From NCBI GenBank assembly GCA_009700405.1, contig WLMD01000052.1, positions 1-9,741 of the forward strand: a DNA stretch of 9,741 nucleotides, in the 5' to 3' direction. Origin of the DNA: Actinomycetota bacterium (GTDB taxonomy: Bacteria; Actinomycetota; Actinomycetes; Nanopelagicales; Nanopelagicaceae). Both the position numbers and the translations under genes were made by a program. The notes under the pieces were generated by a model. The model saw nothing but the letters and a program-made list of their open reading frames with translations, was not told the origin of the DNA and ran no database searches. Of this stretch, positions 1-5,987 are shown in pieces (the stretch's first letter is position 1; each line of letters starts with the position of its first letter).

Positions 1-209
1 CCGGTTATTTGTTTAATGTCGAAGTGACGGTTGAAGAATCGACAAAGGATGTAAAAGCCAAAGGGCTTGAAACACCTAAAACTCCGCTTGGTCTGCAATA
101 TTCTGCGGCAGATGAATCGGGTGTTGCACAGAGCAGCGGCATTTCTCGAAATGCTCCATGTCCATGTGGCTCCGGAAAGAAATACAAGCGCTGCCATGGC
201 GAGGCTTAA
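1..209 (+). CDS. secA: SecA preprotein translocase ATPase, C-terminal end (5' part outside window)
   Basis: Only the last 69 or so codons are present; the reading frame is already open at base 3. The visible protein begins GYLFNVEV, which matches the end of the SecA helical scaffold/wing region. It continues through a variable, low-complexity linker and ends in the SEC-C zinc finger: CPCGSGKKYKRCHG, with the C-x-C-x8-C-H ligand pattern close to the stop. SecA is the ATP-driven motor of the Sec pathway and acts at the cytoplasmic face of the membrane. In better studied bacteria the SEC-C tail binds zinc and contacts SecB or ribosomes; whether it does so here is unknown. The neighbouring Rv3235-family gene is also found near secA in other actinobacteria. 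The TTG at 9 is internal and is not a start. Confidence 0.93.
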   Translation, partial: GYLFNVEVTVEESTKDVKAKGLETPKTPLGLQYSAADESGVAQSSGISRNAPCPCGSGKKYKRCHGEA

Positions 210-231
210 CTCCTTCTTACAGAAGAGTTAA
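206..231. terminator. Inverted repeat spanning the convergent secA / Rv3235-family stop codons
   Basis: TTAACTC (206-212) pairs with GAGTTAA (225-231). The stem extends inward with TTCT (214-217) and AGAA (221-224), with one unpaired C at 213 and a TAC loop. It contains both stop codons (207-209 plus, 217-219 minus), so a transcript from either side would fold it. No T-run follows on either side, so this is a termination or 3'-stabilising hairpin candidate rather than a textbook intrinsic terminator. Confidence 0.4.
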
Positions 232-729
232 CGAGGTGCAGAGCCAGCGATGGTCTAGTCCCTCGAATCTCATTGCCAAAGAACGTATTCGTGATTGGAA
301 GCGAATCGTCATCACCGATTCACTGATTCCATCTAGAGGCTGACATTGATGCAGTTTGCGGATATGCCCAATTTCTTTCTGCGAACCTACGCTTTTCAAC
401 AAATCTGCGTAAACAGAGCGATGACACCAGTGGGAGAGTTGGGTCGGTTGACGCCTTGCGGCCCAAATTTCAATAACGCTCATTCCGAATTTCATGGTCC
501 ACGCATAGAGCTCCGGAAGTTCGTTTGCGGAAGTAGGCTGCGGGGCAAATTCAGGATCATATTCCTCATCAAAAAATACGGGCACTGAGTAAAGCAAGGG
601 TCTCTGCTCAATATTTTCATGCGCCAACGGACGGTAGAGGTCAAGCATCGGGTGATTCCATAAGGGAAAATCTGAGTCGGAAATTCGAGATATATTTTCT
701 AAGCGGGAGTGAATTGCATGAGTTGTCAT
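217..729 (-). CDS. Rv3235-family protein (DUF6459-like), function unknown
   Basis: A 170-residue soluble protein without signal peptide or membrane segment. The C-terminal two thirds resemble the actinobacterial Rv3235 family. Around residues 80-112 is the typical pattern of a hydrophobic helix, then a basic turn and QL-x-x-W followed by VY (AARRQPTQLSHWCHRSVY). Near the end, IRSLAMRFEGLDHRWLCTSL matches the usual closing strand pair with an arginine-tryptophan before the last strand. The first 75 residues are variable and proline-rich. The family has no established function; members are usually coded near secA, as here, where the two genes converge with seven bases between stops. The start at 729 has no convincing Shine-Dalgarno, but GACAGT sits 7-12 bases upstream. 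An internal ATG at residue 28 is a possible alternative start. Family assignment is from remembered motifs. Confidence 0.8.
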   Translation of the reverse strand: MTTHAIHSRLENISRISDSDFPLWNHPMLDLYRPLAHENIEQRPLLYSVPVFFDEEYDPEFAPQPTSANELPELYAWTMKFGMSVIEIWAARRQPTQLSHWCHRSVYADLLKSVGSQKEIGHIRKLHQCQPLDGISESVMTIRFQSRIRSLAMRFEGLDHRWLCTSLTLL

Positions 730-735
730 AACTTC

Positions 736-741
736 ACTGTC
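736..741 (-). promoter_or_regulatory. Candidate -10 hexamer (GACAGT) for a leaderless Rv3235-family mRNA
   Basis: Read on the minus strand, GACAGT ends seven bases before the ATG at 729, fitting nAnnnT but lacking the first T. No clear -35 was found. Confidence 0.25.
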
Positions 742-843
742 TAGGCACTCAGAACTCTTTACTTCCTGCCGGTGGATGGCTGATAGGTCATCCGAAAGAA
801 TGACTGTGGAAAGCTTTGAGTAAGAAGAACAGCCGAGGGCCTT

Positions 844-850
844 TAGTTAT
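844..850 (+). promoter_or_regulatory. Candidate -10 region (TAGTTAT) for the SAF/CpaE/DUF6912/PdtaS block
   Basis: TAGTTAT lies 6-12 bases before the ATG at 856, in the 126-base divergent gap 730-855. No Shine-Dalgarno precedes that ATG. TTGAGT at 816-821 is too far (22 bases) to be a good -35. Nothing else is recognisable in the gap. Confidence 0.3.
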
Positions 851-855
851 CAGTT

Positions 856-1455
856 ATGACACGTTACAAGAAAAGGCTACAAACTCGACTTATTGCCGCG
901 GGGGCTTTGGTTCTCGCATCTTTCATTTCTGCTTTCGTCTTATCTTCGGTCGCTAACCAAAAAAGTGGTGTGTGGACATCTTCTAAGACATTAGTTCCTG
1001 GGCATTACGTGCTAATTGAAGACCTCGTTCAAACTCAAGTAGTCCTTGGGGGGAGCGAAAGTTCCTATTTTCGGGCAAGCGATGACCCAACTGGTTATAT
1101 TGTGAAACGAGCAGTCCCGCAGGGAGAGTTGATACCTCGATCTTCGCTGAGCAATAGCGAGAATGAAATGTTAACGAGCGCTGTTCCGATCAGCGTGCAC
1201 GCTTCAGACCTTCCGGGCAATGTTTCATCCGGGGAAATTGTGAATCTCTACCAAGTGGGAGACTCAACGATCACGCAAAATCTAGGCCCTCCCACACTTA
1301 TTCTTTCTCATGTTTTCCTGCTTTCCATTGATAAAAAGGGCGAAAATCTTGGTGGAGACATTTCATTAACAATTTCTGTCGACCATAAAGAGATTCTGAC
1401 TTTGCTTGAGGCCACATCGCAAGGACGCATAGTGGTGGTGCGCGTCAATGGCTGA
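856..1455 (+). CDS. Membrane-anchored SAF-domain protein, CpaB/RcpC-like
   Basis: A 199-residue protein. A basic N-terminus (TRYKKRLQTR) precedes one hydrophobic segment at about 12-33, so it is probably a bitopic protein with its bulk outside the cytoplasm. Residues 41-98 form a SAF-type domain: LVPGHYVLIEDL, then VKRAVPQGELIPRSSL. After that comes a CpaB-like part, with VPISV at 110-114, DLPGNVSSGEIVNLY at 118-132, and a final SLTISVDHKEILTLLEATSQ segment ending in RIVVVRV. In CpaB/RcpC this layout belongs to the Flp/Tad pilus assembly protein. No other Tad gene (ATPase, TadB/C, pilin) is in the window except the overlapping CpaE/TadZ-like gene, so a pilus role is unproven. The pair may be a separate envelope system common in actinobacteria. 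It overlaps the next gene by eight bases, implying cotranscription. Confidence 0.8.
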   Translation: MTRYKKRLQTRLIAAGALVLASFISAFVLSSVANQKSGVWTSSKTLVPGHYVLIEDLVQTQVVLGGSESSYFRASDDPTGYIVKRAVPQGELIPRSSLSNSENEMLTSAVPISVHASDLPGNVSSGEIVNLYQVGDSTITQNLGPPTLILSHVFLLSIDKKGENLGGDISLTISVDHKEILTLLEATSQGRIVVVRVNG

Positions 1456-2548
1456 AATAGAATTACCGGTAATCGTTACAGCTATTGCTAATTCGGAGTT
1501 TGAAGGATTTGTTGCTGGAACTCTTTTTGCACAAGGCTGGAGTGTGATTTACAGAGCTCTTGATGTAGAAGGCCTGAAAGGCTTTCTACAAGAGCAAAGC
1601 ATCCAACTAAAGAACATTGTTCTTATCTATTCACCTGATTTGCCCGACATTTCACCGCAGCATGTAACAGAATGGCAAGGTAAGTTAAGAAACGTAATTG
1701 GTTTCTCCTCCGAGTTTAAGGCAGGAGAGAATTTCATCGGGATTCACCCGCTTCCAAAGGACGCCACTGAGCTAGTTTCAGTCATAAGAGGAAGCGTCAG
1801 GGCTCCACTTCTCAGAACAAGGCAAAACTCAACTTCGCAGAAGAAGAGATCGCACGTAATCGCTATAGGTGGTTCATCAACTAATTCTGGGTGCACAACA
1901 TTGGCAATGAACTTGGCAATGGAGTTGAGCGTTTTGAATAGGCCAACTTTATTGTTGGATGCAGATGTTCAACGCCCTTCGATCGCTGCCCTTTTAGGGT
2001 TACGAAAGCTTGACGAAGGGGACTCATGGAAAACGATTGCGCCACACCTGAGTGCGGCTGAGTTAACGCAAGAACGGGTGCGCAACCTGTCCGAATTTAT
2101 GAACACTGCTCAAGCAGAATTTGATTTCGTGATTATCGACCTTGGCAGCATAGAAGAAATTGGGGATTCACTTACGGATAGACGCTGGGCCGCCTCAATA
2201 ATCCATTGGTCTTGCGACAATGCGGAGGAAATCTGGTTTCTTGGGAAAGTAGATTTTTTAAGCACGTACAGGATGGATGTGTTGGTTAAAGAATTCGCAA
2301 AAGTATCTCTACGGGCCAAGGTAAGTGTCGTGTTGAATATGAAGGGACCCGGACGAAAAGGCAGCGATGAAGAAGGTGTATTTCTTGCCACGATAGCTCC
2401 GTTAAAACCTGTGCGGATTTACACCCTCCCTCGAGATATAAAAGGAACATCGAAGGCCCTGAAAGATCGTGCAACGCTCATAGAAGCGGAAGAACGCGGC
2501 ATATTACGCAAGTCCATAGCTAAAATTGCAGGCGAAATAGTTCACTGA
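1448..2548 (+). CDS. TadZ/CpaE-like MinD-family ATPase with degenerate P-loop
   Basis: A 366-residue cytoplasmic protein. Residues 6-118 look like a receiver-type alpha/beta domain of the TadZ/CpaE kind (VIVTAI, NIVLIYSPDLP, FIGIHPLPK). A basic linker follows (about 121-134), then a MinD/ParA-type domain. The P-loop region at 141-151 is GGSSTNSGCTT. The strand and spacing are right, but the usual lysine before T is Cys149 and the upstream signature lysine is also absent. LLLDADVQRPS (168-178) and FDFVIIDLG (225-233) supply the Walker A' and Walker B-like segments. Actinobacterial relatives often carry arginine instead of lysine here, so nucleotide binding may persist without normal hydrolysis. 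The family positions membrane or polar machinery. It begins inside the upstream SAF gene (weak GGTGGTG upstream), so the two products probably work together. No pilus genes are nearby. Confidence 0.8.
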   Translation: MAEIELPVIVTAIANSEFEGFVAGTLFAQGWSVIYRALDVEGLKGFLQEQSIQLKNIVLIYSPDLPDISPQHVTEWQGKLRNVIGFSSEFKAGENFIGIHPLPKDATELVSVIRGSVRAPLLRTRQNSTSQKKRSHVIAIGGSSTNSGCTTLAMNLAMELSVLNRPTLLLDADVQRPSIAALLGLRKLDEGDSWKTIAPHLSAAELTQERVRNLSEFMNTAQAEFDFVIIDLGSIEEIGDSLTDRRWAASIIHWSCDNAEEIWFLGKVDFLSTYRMDVLVKEFAKVSLRAKVSVVLNMKGPGRKGSDEEGVFLATIAPLKPVRIYTLPRDIKGTSKALKDRATLIEAEERGILRKSIAKIAGEIVH

Positions 2549-2555
2549 TTTCTTA

Positions 2556-2561
2556 TACCCT
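2556..2561 (+). promoter_or_regulatory. Candidate -10 hexamer (TACCCT) for leaderless DUF6912 transcript
   Basis: TACCCT fits TAnnnT and ends seven bases before the ATG at 2568. The AGGGGG run at 2562-2567 abuts the ATG with zero spacing, which is unusable as a normal Shine-Dalgarno. An internal leaderless promoter is therefore the better reading. Confidence 0.4.
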
Positions 2562-2567
2562 AGGGGG

Positions 2568-2966
2568 ATGCGCGCATATATTCCGGTGGTCCCGAGCCAG
2601 ATTGAAGTATTACTTCGTGAGGGTCGGTTTCGCTTTGCCCAAGCCTTTGTCACGACTCGACTCTTTTTTGAGGAGAATTCAGAGGTTGATGAAGAGGAGA
2701 GGGAATTTGAACTTTCCCTTTTAGCAGCACAAGCATCACGAGAGATTCAGGAATCTCAAGAATCCAATGGATACGTTCTGGCTGTGAATCTGACGAGTGT
2801 GCAATCGGGTAGTGAAAGCGGCTTTCAGGTTGAATTGCTTTCAGAGATTGAATGGTCCCAAGTTGATGCTGTACTGATTGCCCAATCAGAAGAGGAAGAA
2901 CTTACTTGGTTTGCAAGTCAAGAAGTCCAAGATAACTTACCGTCCTGGCTCACGTCGGAGAACTAG
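2568..2966 (+). CDS. DUF6912 family protein, function unknown
   Basis: A 132-residue soluble, strongly acidic protein. The start MRAYIPVVPSQIEVLL matches the typical DUF6912 opening (MRVY-P, a short strand followed by a helix). The centre has the family's aromatic-acidic helix (FAQAFVTTRLFFEEN, about residues 23-37), then the EFELSLLAAQASREIQ helix. A strand reading YVLAVNL near 68-74 and a closing strand-helix (WSQVDAVLIAQ) follow. The family is actinobacterial and has no established biochemical role; none is proposed here. The ATG is fixed by this conserved N-terminus. It sits 19 bases after the CpaE-like stop and three bases before the kinase start, so it is probably cotranscribed with pdtaS, whether or not it also has its own promoter. 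Confidence 0.75.
   Translation: MRAYIPVVPSQIEVLLREGRFRFAQAFVTTRLFFEENSEVDEEEREFELSLLAAQASREIQESQESNGYVLAVNLTSVQSGSESGFQVELLSEIEWSQVDAVLIAQSEEEELTWFASQEVQDNLPSWLTSEN
2957..2960 (+). promoter_or_regulatory. Shine-Dalgarno GGAG for the histidine kinase
   Basis: GGAG lies nine bases before the ATG at 2970, inside the end of the DUF6912 gene. It is one of the few clear ribosome binding sites here and marks this gene as translated from a longer mRNA. Confidence 0.6.
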
Positions 2967-2969
2967 CGT

Positions 2970-4439
2970 ATGTCCGCAATTGAGGATCTTCTAGAAGGTC
3001 GCAGCCCAATCACATCAATTCAGCTGCATCGTCTTCATGAGTTGACCGCTGATTGGCAGATACTTTCAGATCTTTCATTTGCTGACCTAATTCTTTGGGT
3101 GCCACTTCGTAAGGACAATAAAAGTTGGCCAACTGGTTATGTTGCTGTCGCTCATATTCGACCAACGACTGCGGCGACCGTCTTTGCGTTAGATGTAATC
3201 GGTGACGAGATTCCATGGGGCACTCGTGGGCGAATCGACGCAGCTCTTTCTAATGGTGAAATTGTTCGCGACTCAGAGCCAGAGAAAATTGGCGAGCTCA
3301 TGATTAAAGAAGAGACGATCCCGGTGACTTGGGATGGCCAAGTGATTGCTGTTATTTCACGCCATAGAAATGCTGACTTGATGCGTTCACCAAGTCGCCT
3401 CGAACTTAATTATCGAGAAATTGCTCATAAGCTTTATCAAATGGTCTCCGAAGGAACATTTCCATACCCAGATGCCATTTCTGTATTTGATCCGCTACCT
3501 CGCGTTGGAGATGGACTTATCCGTCTAGATGTAAATGGGATTATTTCTTACGCTAGTCCAAACGCGCGCTCGGCGTTTAGCCGGTTAGGCTGGGAAAAAG
3601 AGCTAGAAAGTTTCTCTTTGAGCGATCTTGCAGAGTCTTTGGCAAAGCCTAGAAAAGATCCTCATGAAGAAGGAATGCGAAGCGCGCTGAGTGGTAAAGC
3701 ACTTAGGAGAGTTGAATGCGAGAATTCAGGCGGAACTTTGGATTTACTTGTGATGCCATTGAGCAAATCCACTGATCGGATTGGTGCGATCGTTCTTCTT
3801 CACAATGTCACTGAATTGCGCAGACGAGATCGTGAGCTAGTCACTAAGGACGCGACGATTCGTGAGATTCATCATCGAGTAAAGAATAACCTTCAGACCG
3901 TTTCCGCACTTCTTAGATTGCAATCTCGGCGAATTGAAGATCCAAGCGCGAGGCTTGCGCTTGAGGAAGCAGTTCGAAGGATTGCTTCAATTGCCGTGGT
4001 GCATGAAACACTCTCCACGAGCGCGGAGGAGACGGTTGGATTTGATGAAGTACTTGATCGTTTAGTGGCAAACGCCATGGAGCTAAGCCCAAGGATGAGC
4101 GAGATAAGAATTGTGCGAAGTGGTCATTCCGGAACACTAGAGCCGCGTATTGCTACTCCGTTAGCGCTCGTAGTAACGGAACTGATTCATAACGCCCTTG
4201 AGCATGGACTTGCTACAAGCGGAAATGTATTGAACATAGCTATCAATCGCAGTGAAAGCTCATGTCGCATTTCTATCGAAGACGACGGTGAAGGGTTACC
4301 TGCAGATTTCAATGTAGCTGCATCTGCCAATTTGGGTTTACAAATAGTTCGTACTCTTACTGAAAATGAATTACAAGGGACGATTAATCTAGAGCCAACA
4401 CATCCAGGAACACGAGCATCGGTTACATTCCCGATTTAA
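2970..4439 (+). CDS. pdtaS: PdtaS-like cytosolic sensor histidine kinase (GAF-PAS-HisKA_2-HATPase)
   Basis: A 489-residue protein without membrane segments. Residues 1-160 form the N-terminal GAF-type domain (DWQILSDLSFADLILWV is close to the mycobacterial sequence). Residues 180-285 form a PAS domain (DGLIRLDVNGIISYASPNA, ending VLLHNVTELRRRDRELV). Then comes the HisKA_2 dimerisation helix IREIHHRVKNNLQTVSALL with the phosphoacceptor histidine pair at 301/302. The ATPase domain has its N-box at 403-411 (TELIHNALE, Asn408), a G1 box EDDGEGLP at 437-444, and NLGLQIVRTL at 454-463. In mycobacteria PdtaS phosphorylates PdtaR, an ANTAR RNA-binding antiterminator; no PdtaR gene is in this window. 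The two cysteines I recall in the mycobacterial GAF domain (Cys53, Cys57) align with Ala59 and Ile63 here, so the same metal/NO sensing is unlikely. The gene converges on whiB1 with six bases between stops. Confidence 0.93.
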   Translation: MSAIEDLLEGRSPITSIQLHRLHELTADWQILSDLSFADLILWVPLRKDNKSWPTGYVAVAHIRPTTAATVFALDVIGDEIPWGTRGRIDAALSNGEIVRDSEPEKIGELMIKEETIPVTWDGQVIAVISRHRNADLMRSPSRLELNYREIAHKLYQMVSEGTFPYPDAISVFDPLPRVGDGLIRLDVNGIISYASPNARSAFSRLGWEKELESFSLSDLAESLAKPRKDPHEEGMRSALSGKALRRVECENSGGTLDLLVMPLSKSTDRIGAIVLLHNVTELRRRDRELVTKDATIREIHHRVKNNLQTVSALLRLQSRRIEDPSARLALEEAVRRIASIAVVHETLSTSAEETVGFDEVLDRLVANAMELSPRMSEIRIVRSGHSGTLEPRIATPLALVVTELIHNALEHGLATSGNVLNIAINRSESSCRISIEDDGEGLPADFNVAASANLGLQIVRTLTENELQGTINLEPTHPGTRASVTFPI

Positions 4440-4445
4440 CCCTGT

Positions 4446-4730
4446 TTAGCTGAGTGATTGGAAATTACTATTGCTCTGCTCCATTAAACGCGCACGATTT
4501 CTTGCGGCACGTCGTTTAAGTGCACGGCGCTCATCTTCTGATAATCCGCCCCAGACGCCTGCGTCTTGACCGCTTTCCAGCGCCCACGCTAGGCAAGGCT
4601 CTTTGACGATGCAGCGTTGGCAGACCTTTTTTGCTTCTTCGATCTGGGTTATCGCTGGGCCTGTATTTCCCACTGGGAAGAAGAGTTCGGGGTCTTCGTC
4701 ACGGCAAGCAGACTGATGTCGCCAATCCAT
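4446..4730 (-). CDS. whiB1: WhiB1-type iron-sulfur transcription regulator
   Basis: A Wbl protein of 94 residues from the chosen start. DWRHQSACRDEDPELFFPVGN is nearly identical to remembered WhiB1/WblE proteins. The four cluster ligands are present: one Cys in SACRDE, and three in VCQRCIVKEPC. The GVWGG turn and a basic C-terminal helix (ERRALKRRAARNRAR) follow. WhiB1 binds a [4Fe-4S] cluster, partners the primary sigma factor and responds to nitric oxide in M. tuberculosis. I chose the ATG at 4730 because family members start at MDWRH. An in-frame ATG at 4772 adds 14 residues (108 in all) and has a good AGGTG five bases upstream, so the longer form is possible. A stop codon lies just above it. 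The C-terminal tail (LMEQSNSNFQSLS) is longer than in the mycobacterial protein. Confidence 0.93.
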   Translation of the reverse strand: MDWRHQSACRDEDPELFFPVGNTGPAITQIEEAKKVCQRCIVKEPCLAWALESGQDAGVWGGLSEDERRALKRRAARNRARLMEQSNSNFQSLS

Positions 4731-4772
4731 ACCCCACCGACCCTCTCTGCGTAGTTCATTGCGTGGCGCCAT

Positions 4773-4937
4773 GTAGGCACCTAATTAACTGGTGTGTAAC
4801 GGCAAAAGGTCTTCGCCAAGGGGCAATTCTCTCCCGTATCACTGAGTTAAACAAGGATATTTACAGGTGGATTCCCACTTATAGAGTGATTTATCTCGCT
4901 TAACGGACGAAAGATTCACATTGGTGCGTTTTCTCGG
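4773..4937 (-). promoter_or_regulatory. whiB1 upstream region, between whiB1 and tRNA-Arg
   Basis: This 165-base gap should carry the whiB1 promoter. Read on the minus strand, TAATTA at 4782-4787 is a possible -10, which would give the ATG at 4730 a leader of about 45 bases. AGGTG just after it could serve the ATG at 4772. No good -35 is visible. A short inverted repeat, GTGG-4-CCAC, lies near 4867-4878 and is too weak to call an operator. No gene is supported on either strand, and no terminator is obvious behind the tRNA. Confidence 0.3.
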
Positions 4938-5009
4938 TGCCCCCGGCAGGATTCGAACCTGCGCACCCGCCTCCGGAGGGCGGTGCTCTATCCCCTGAGC
5001 TACGGGGGC
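4938..5009 (-). tRNA. tRNA-Arg, anticodon CCG
   Basis: A complete cloverleaf on the minus strand, 72 bases. Acceptor GCCCCCG pairs with CGGGGGC. The D-arm is GCTC/GAGC with an AGGGGATA loop. The anticodon stem CCGCC/GGCGG encloses CTCCGGA, so the anticodon is CCG, reading the arginine codon CGG. A four-base variable region and the T-arm GCAGG-TTCGAAT-CCTGC follow. The discriminator is A. The genome continues CCG, not CCA, so the 3' CCA must be added by tRNA nucleotidyltransferase. It diverges from msrAB. Confidence 0.96.
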
Positions 5010-5060
5010 GCAGGTACTTTGCCAAGGTTATCAGCGCGTGCGCAGGTGCGCTTGCACTGC

Positions 5061-5066
5061 CAGAAT
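5061..5066 (+). promoter_or_regulatory. Candidate -10 hexamer (CAGAAT) for leaderless msrAB
   Basis: CAGAAT ends seven bases before the ATG at 5073. It lacks the first T of TAnnnT. No Shine-Dalgarno is present in front of this ATG and no paired -35 was found. Confidence 0.3.
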
Positions 5067-5072
5067 ACCGTC

Positions 5073-5972
5073 ATGGTTGAGAGCGCATATTTCGCAACGG
5101 GATGCTTCTGGGGCGCAGAACGACGTTTTTGGAAGTTATCTGGAGTGCTTGAAACAAGTGTTGGTTACATGGGCGGTACCCAATCAGACCCAAATTACGA
5201 ACAAGTGTGTACAGGCAATACGGGGCATGCAGAAATTGTGCACGTGAGATTTGATTCGACTCAAATTTCTTATCGCAGATTGCTCGAAGAGTTCTGGACA
5301 ATGCACGACCCAACAACTCTTAATTCACAAGGTAATGACATCGGCTCTCAATACAGAAGCGCTATTTACACGACTTCACCTTCTCAAGCAATTGAGGCAG
5401 AGTCAACCAAAGAACAATATGGAAAAGTAATATCAGCTGCAGGCTATGGAGCGATTGTCACCGAGATATTGCCAGCTGAGGGAAAACATTATTGGCTAGC
5501 TGAGGAATACCATCAGAAATATCTTCAAAAGAATCCCAATGGATATGACTGCCATTCAAGTACGGGTATTGCATTTCCGCACTCTGTAGATAATGAAGAA
5601 CTTCGCGCTCGCTTGGATCCGTTGTCCTATGACGTGCTACGCAATGGAGCCACGGAGCGTCCATTTACAGGGGAATATGTAGATACTGAATCAGTAGGCA
5701 TTTACAAATGTAAGGCTTGTAGCGCCGAACTCTTTAGGAGTGAGACTAAGTTTCATTCTGGATGTGGATGGCCATCTTTTTATGCGCCAACGAAAGAAGA
5801 CGCAGTTGTGCTCATTGAAGATAGATCCCTTGCACCGCGGGTTCGTACAGAAGTTAGATGCGCATCATGTGACTCACATCTTGGCCATGTATTTGAGGGT
5901 GAAGGGTATGACGTACCAACAGATCAGCGCTGGTGCATTAATTCAGTCTCAATGATTTTGGAACCTCGATAA
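5073..5972 (+). CDS. msrAB: Bifunctional peptide methionine sulfoxide reductase MsrA-MsrB
   Basis: A 299-residue fusion repairing both sulfoxide epimers of oxidised methionine in proteins. The MsrA domain (about 1-165) opens with YFATGCFWGAERRF, catalytic Cys11, then the GYMGG segment, GHAEIVHVRFD, and LEEFWTMHDPTTLNSQGNDIGSQYRSAIY; Cys160 could be a resolving cysteine. After a short linker, the MsrB domain (about 183-299) has RNGATERPFTGEY, two zinc-binding pairs CKAC (213/216) and CASC (263/266), FHSGCGWPSF, GHVFEGEG, and RWCINSVSM with catalytic Cys288. All key residues are present. No signal peptide is seen, so it acts in the cytoplasm. The ATG at 5073 is chosen because MsrA begins a few residues before the catalytic cysteine; a longer frame from 4983 would start inside the tRNA. 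It is likely an oxidative-stress gene. Confidence 0.95.
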   Translation: MVESAYFATGCFWGAERRFWKLSGVLETSVGYMGGTQSDPNYEQVCTGNTGHAEIVHVRFDSTQISYRRLLEEFWTMHDPTTLNSQGNDIGSQYRSAIYTTSPSQAIEAESTKEQYGKVISAAGYGAIVTEILPAEGKHYWLAEEYHQKYLQKNPNGYDCHSSTGIAFPHSVDNEELRARLDPLSYDVLRNGATERPFTGEYVDTESVGIYKCKACSAELFRSETKFHSGCGWPSFYAPTKEDAVVLIEDRSLAPRVRTEVRCASCDSHLGHVFEGEGYDVPTDQRWCINSVSMILEPR

Positions 5973-5987
5973 TCTAATTACTATCGA
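5966..5987. terminator. Short inverted repeat across the msrAB / glycosylase stop codons
   Basis: TCGATA (5966-5971) and TATCGA (5982-5987) are perfect inverted copies around a 10-base A/T-rich loop. They enclose the end of the msrAB TAA (5970-5972) and the minus-strand TAG (5974-5976). The six-base arms and lack of a T-run make it a weak bidirectional 3'-end hairpin candidate. Confidence 0.25.

Noticed and set aside
346..588. Plus-strand frame of 80 codons
   Set aside because: It lies opposite the Rv3235-family gene, has no family resemblance, and the minus-strand frame has clear conserved motifs.
4867..4895. Small inverted repeats GTGG/CCAC and CACT/AGTG upstream of whiB1
   Set aside because: Four-base arms are expected by chance; no terminator T-run and no match to a known site.
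4631..4903. Plus-strand frame of 90 codons across whiB1 and its upstream gap
   Set aside because: Antisense to the conserved WhiB1 coding sequence and without recognisable motifs; the protein composition looks random.
5035..5058. GTGCGC-rich repeat between tRNA-Arg and msrAB
   Set aside because: GCGC copies four bases apart and a GTGC/GCAC pairing are too short and degenerate to call an operator or hairpin.
4983..5072. Longer msrAB reading frame starting at GTG 4983
   Set aside because: It would start inside the tRNA-Arg gene, and the extra residues have no MsrA similarity; MsrA proteins begin just before the GCFWG motif, fitting ATG 5073.
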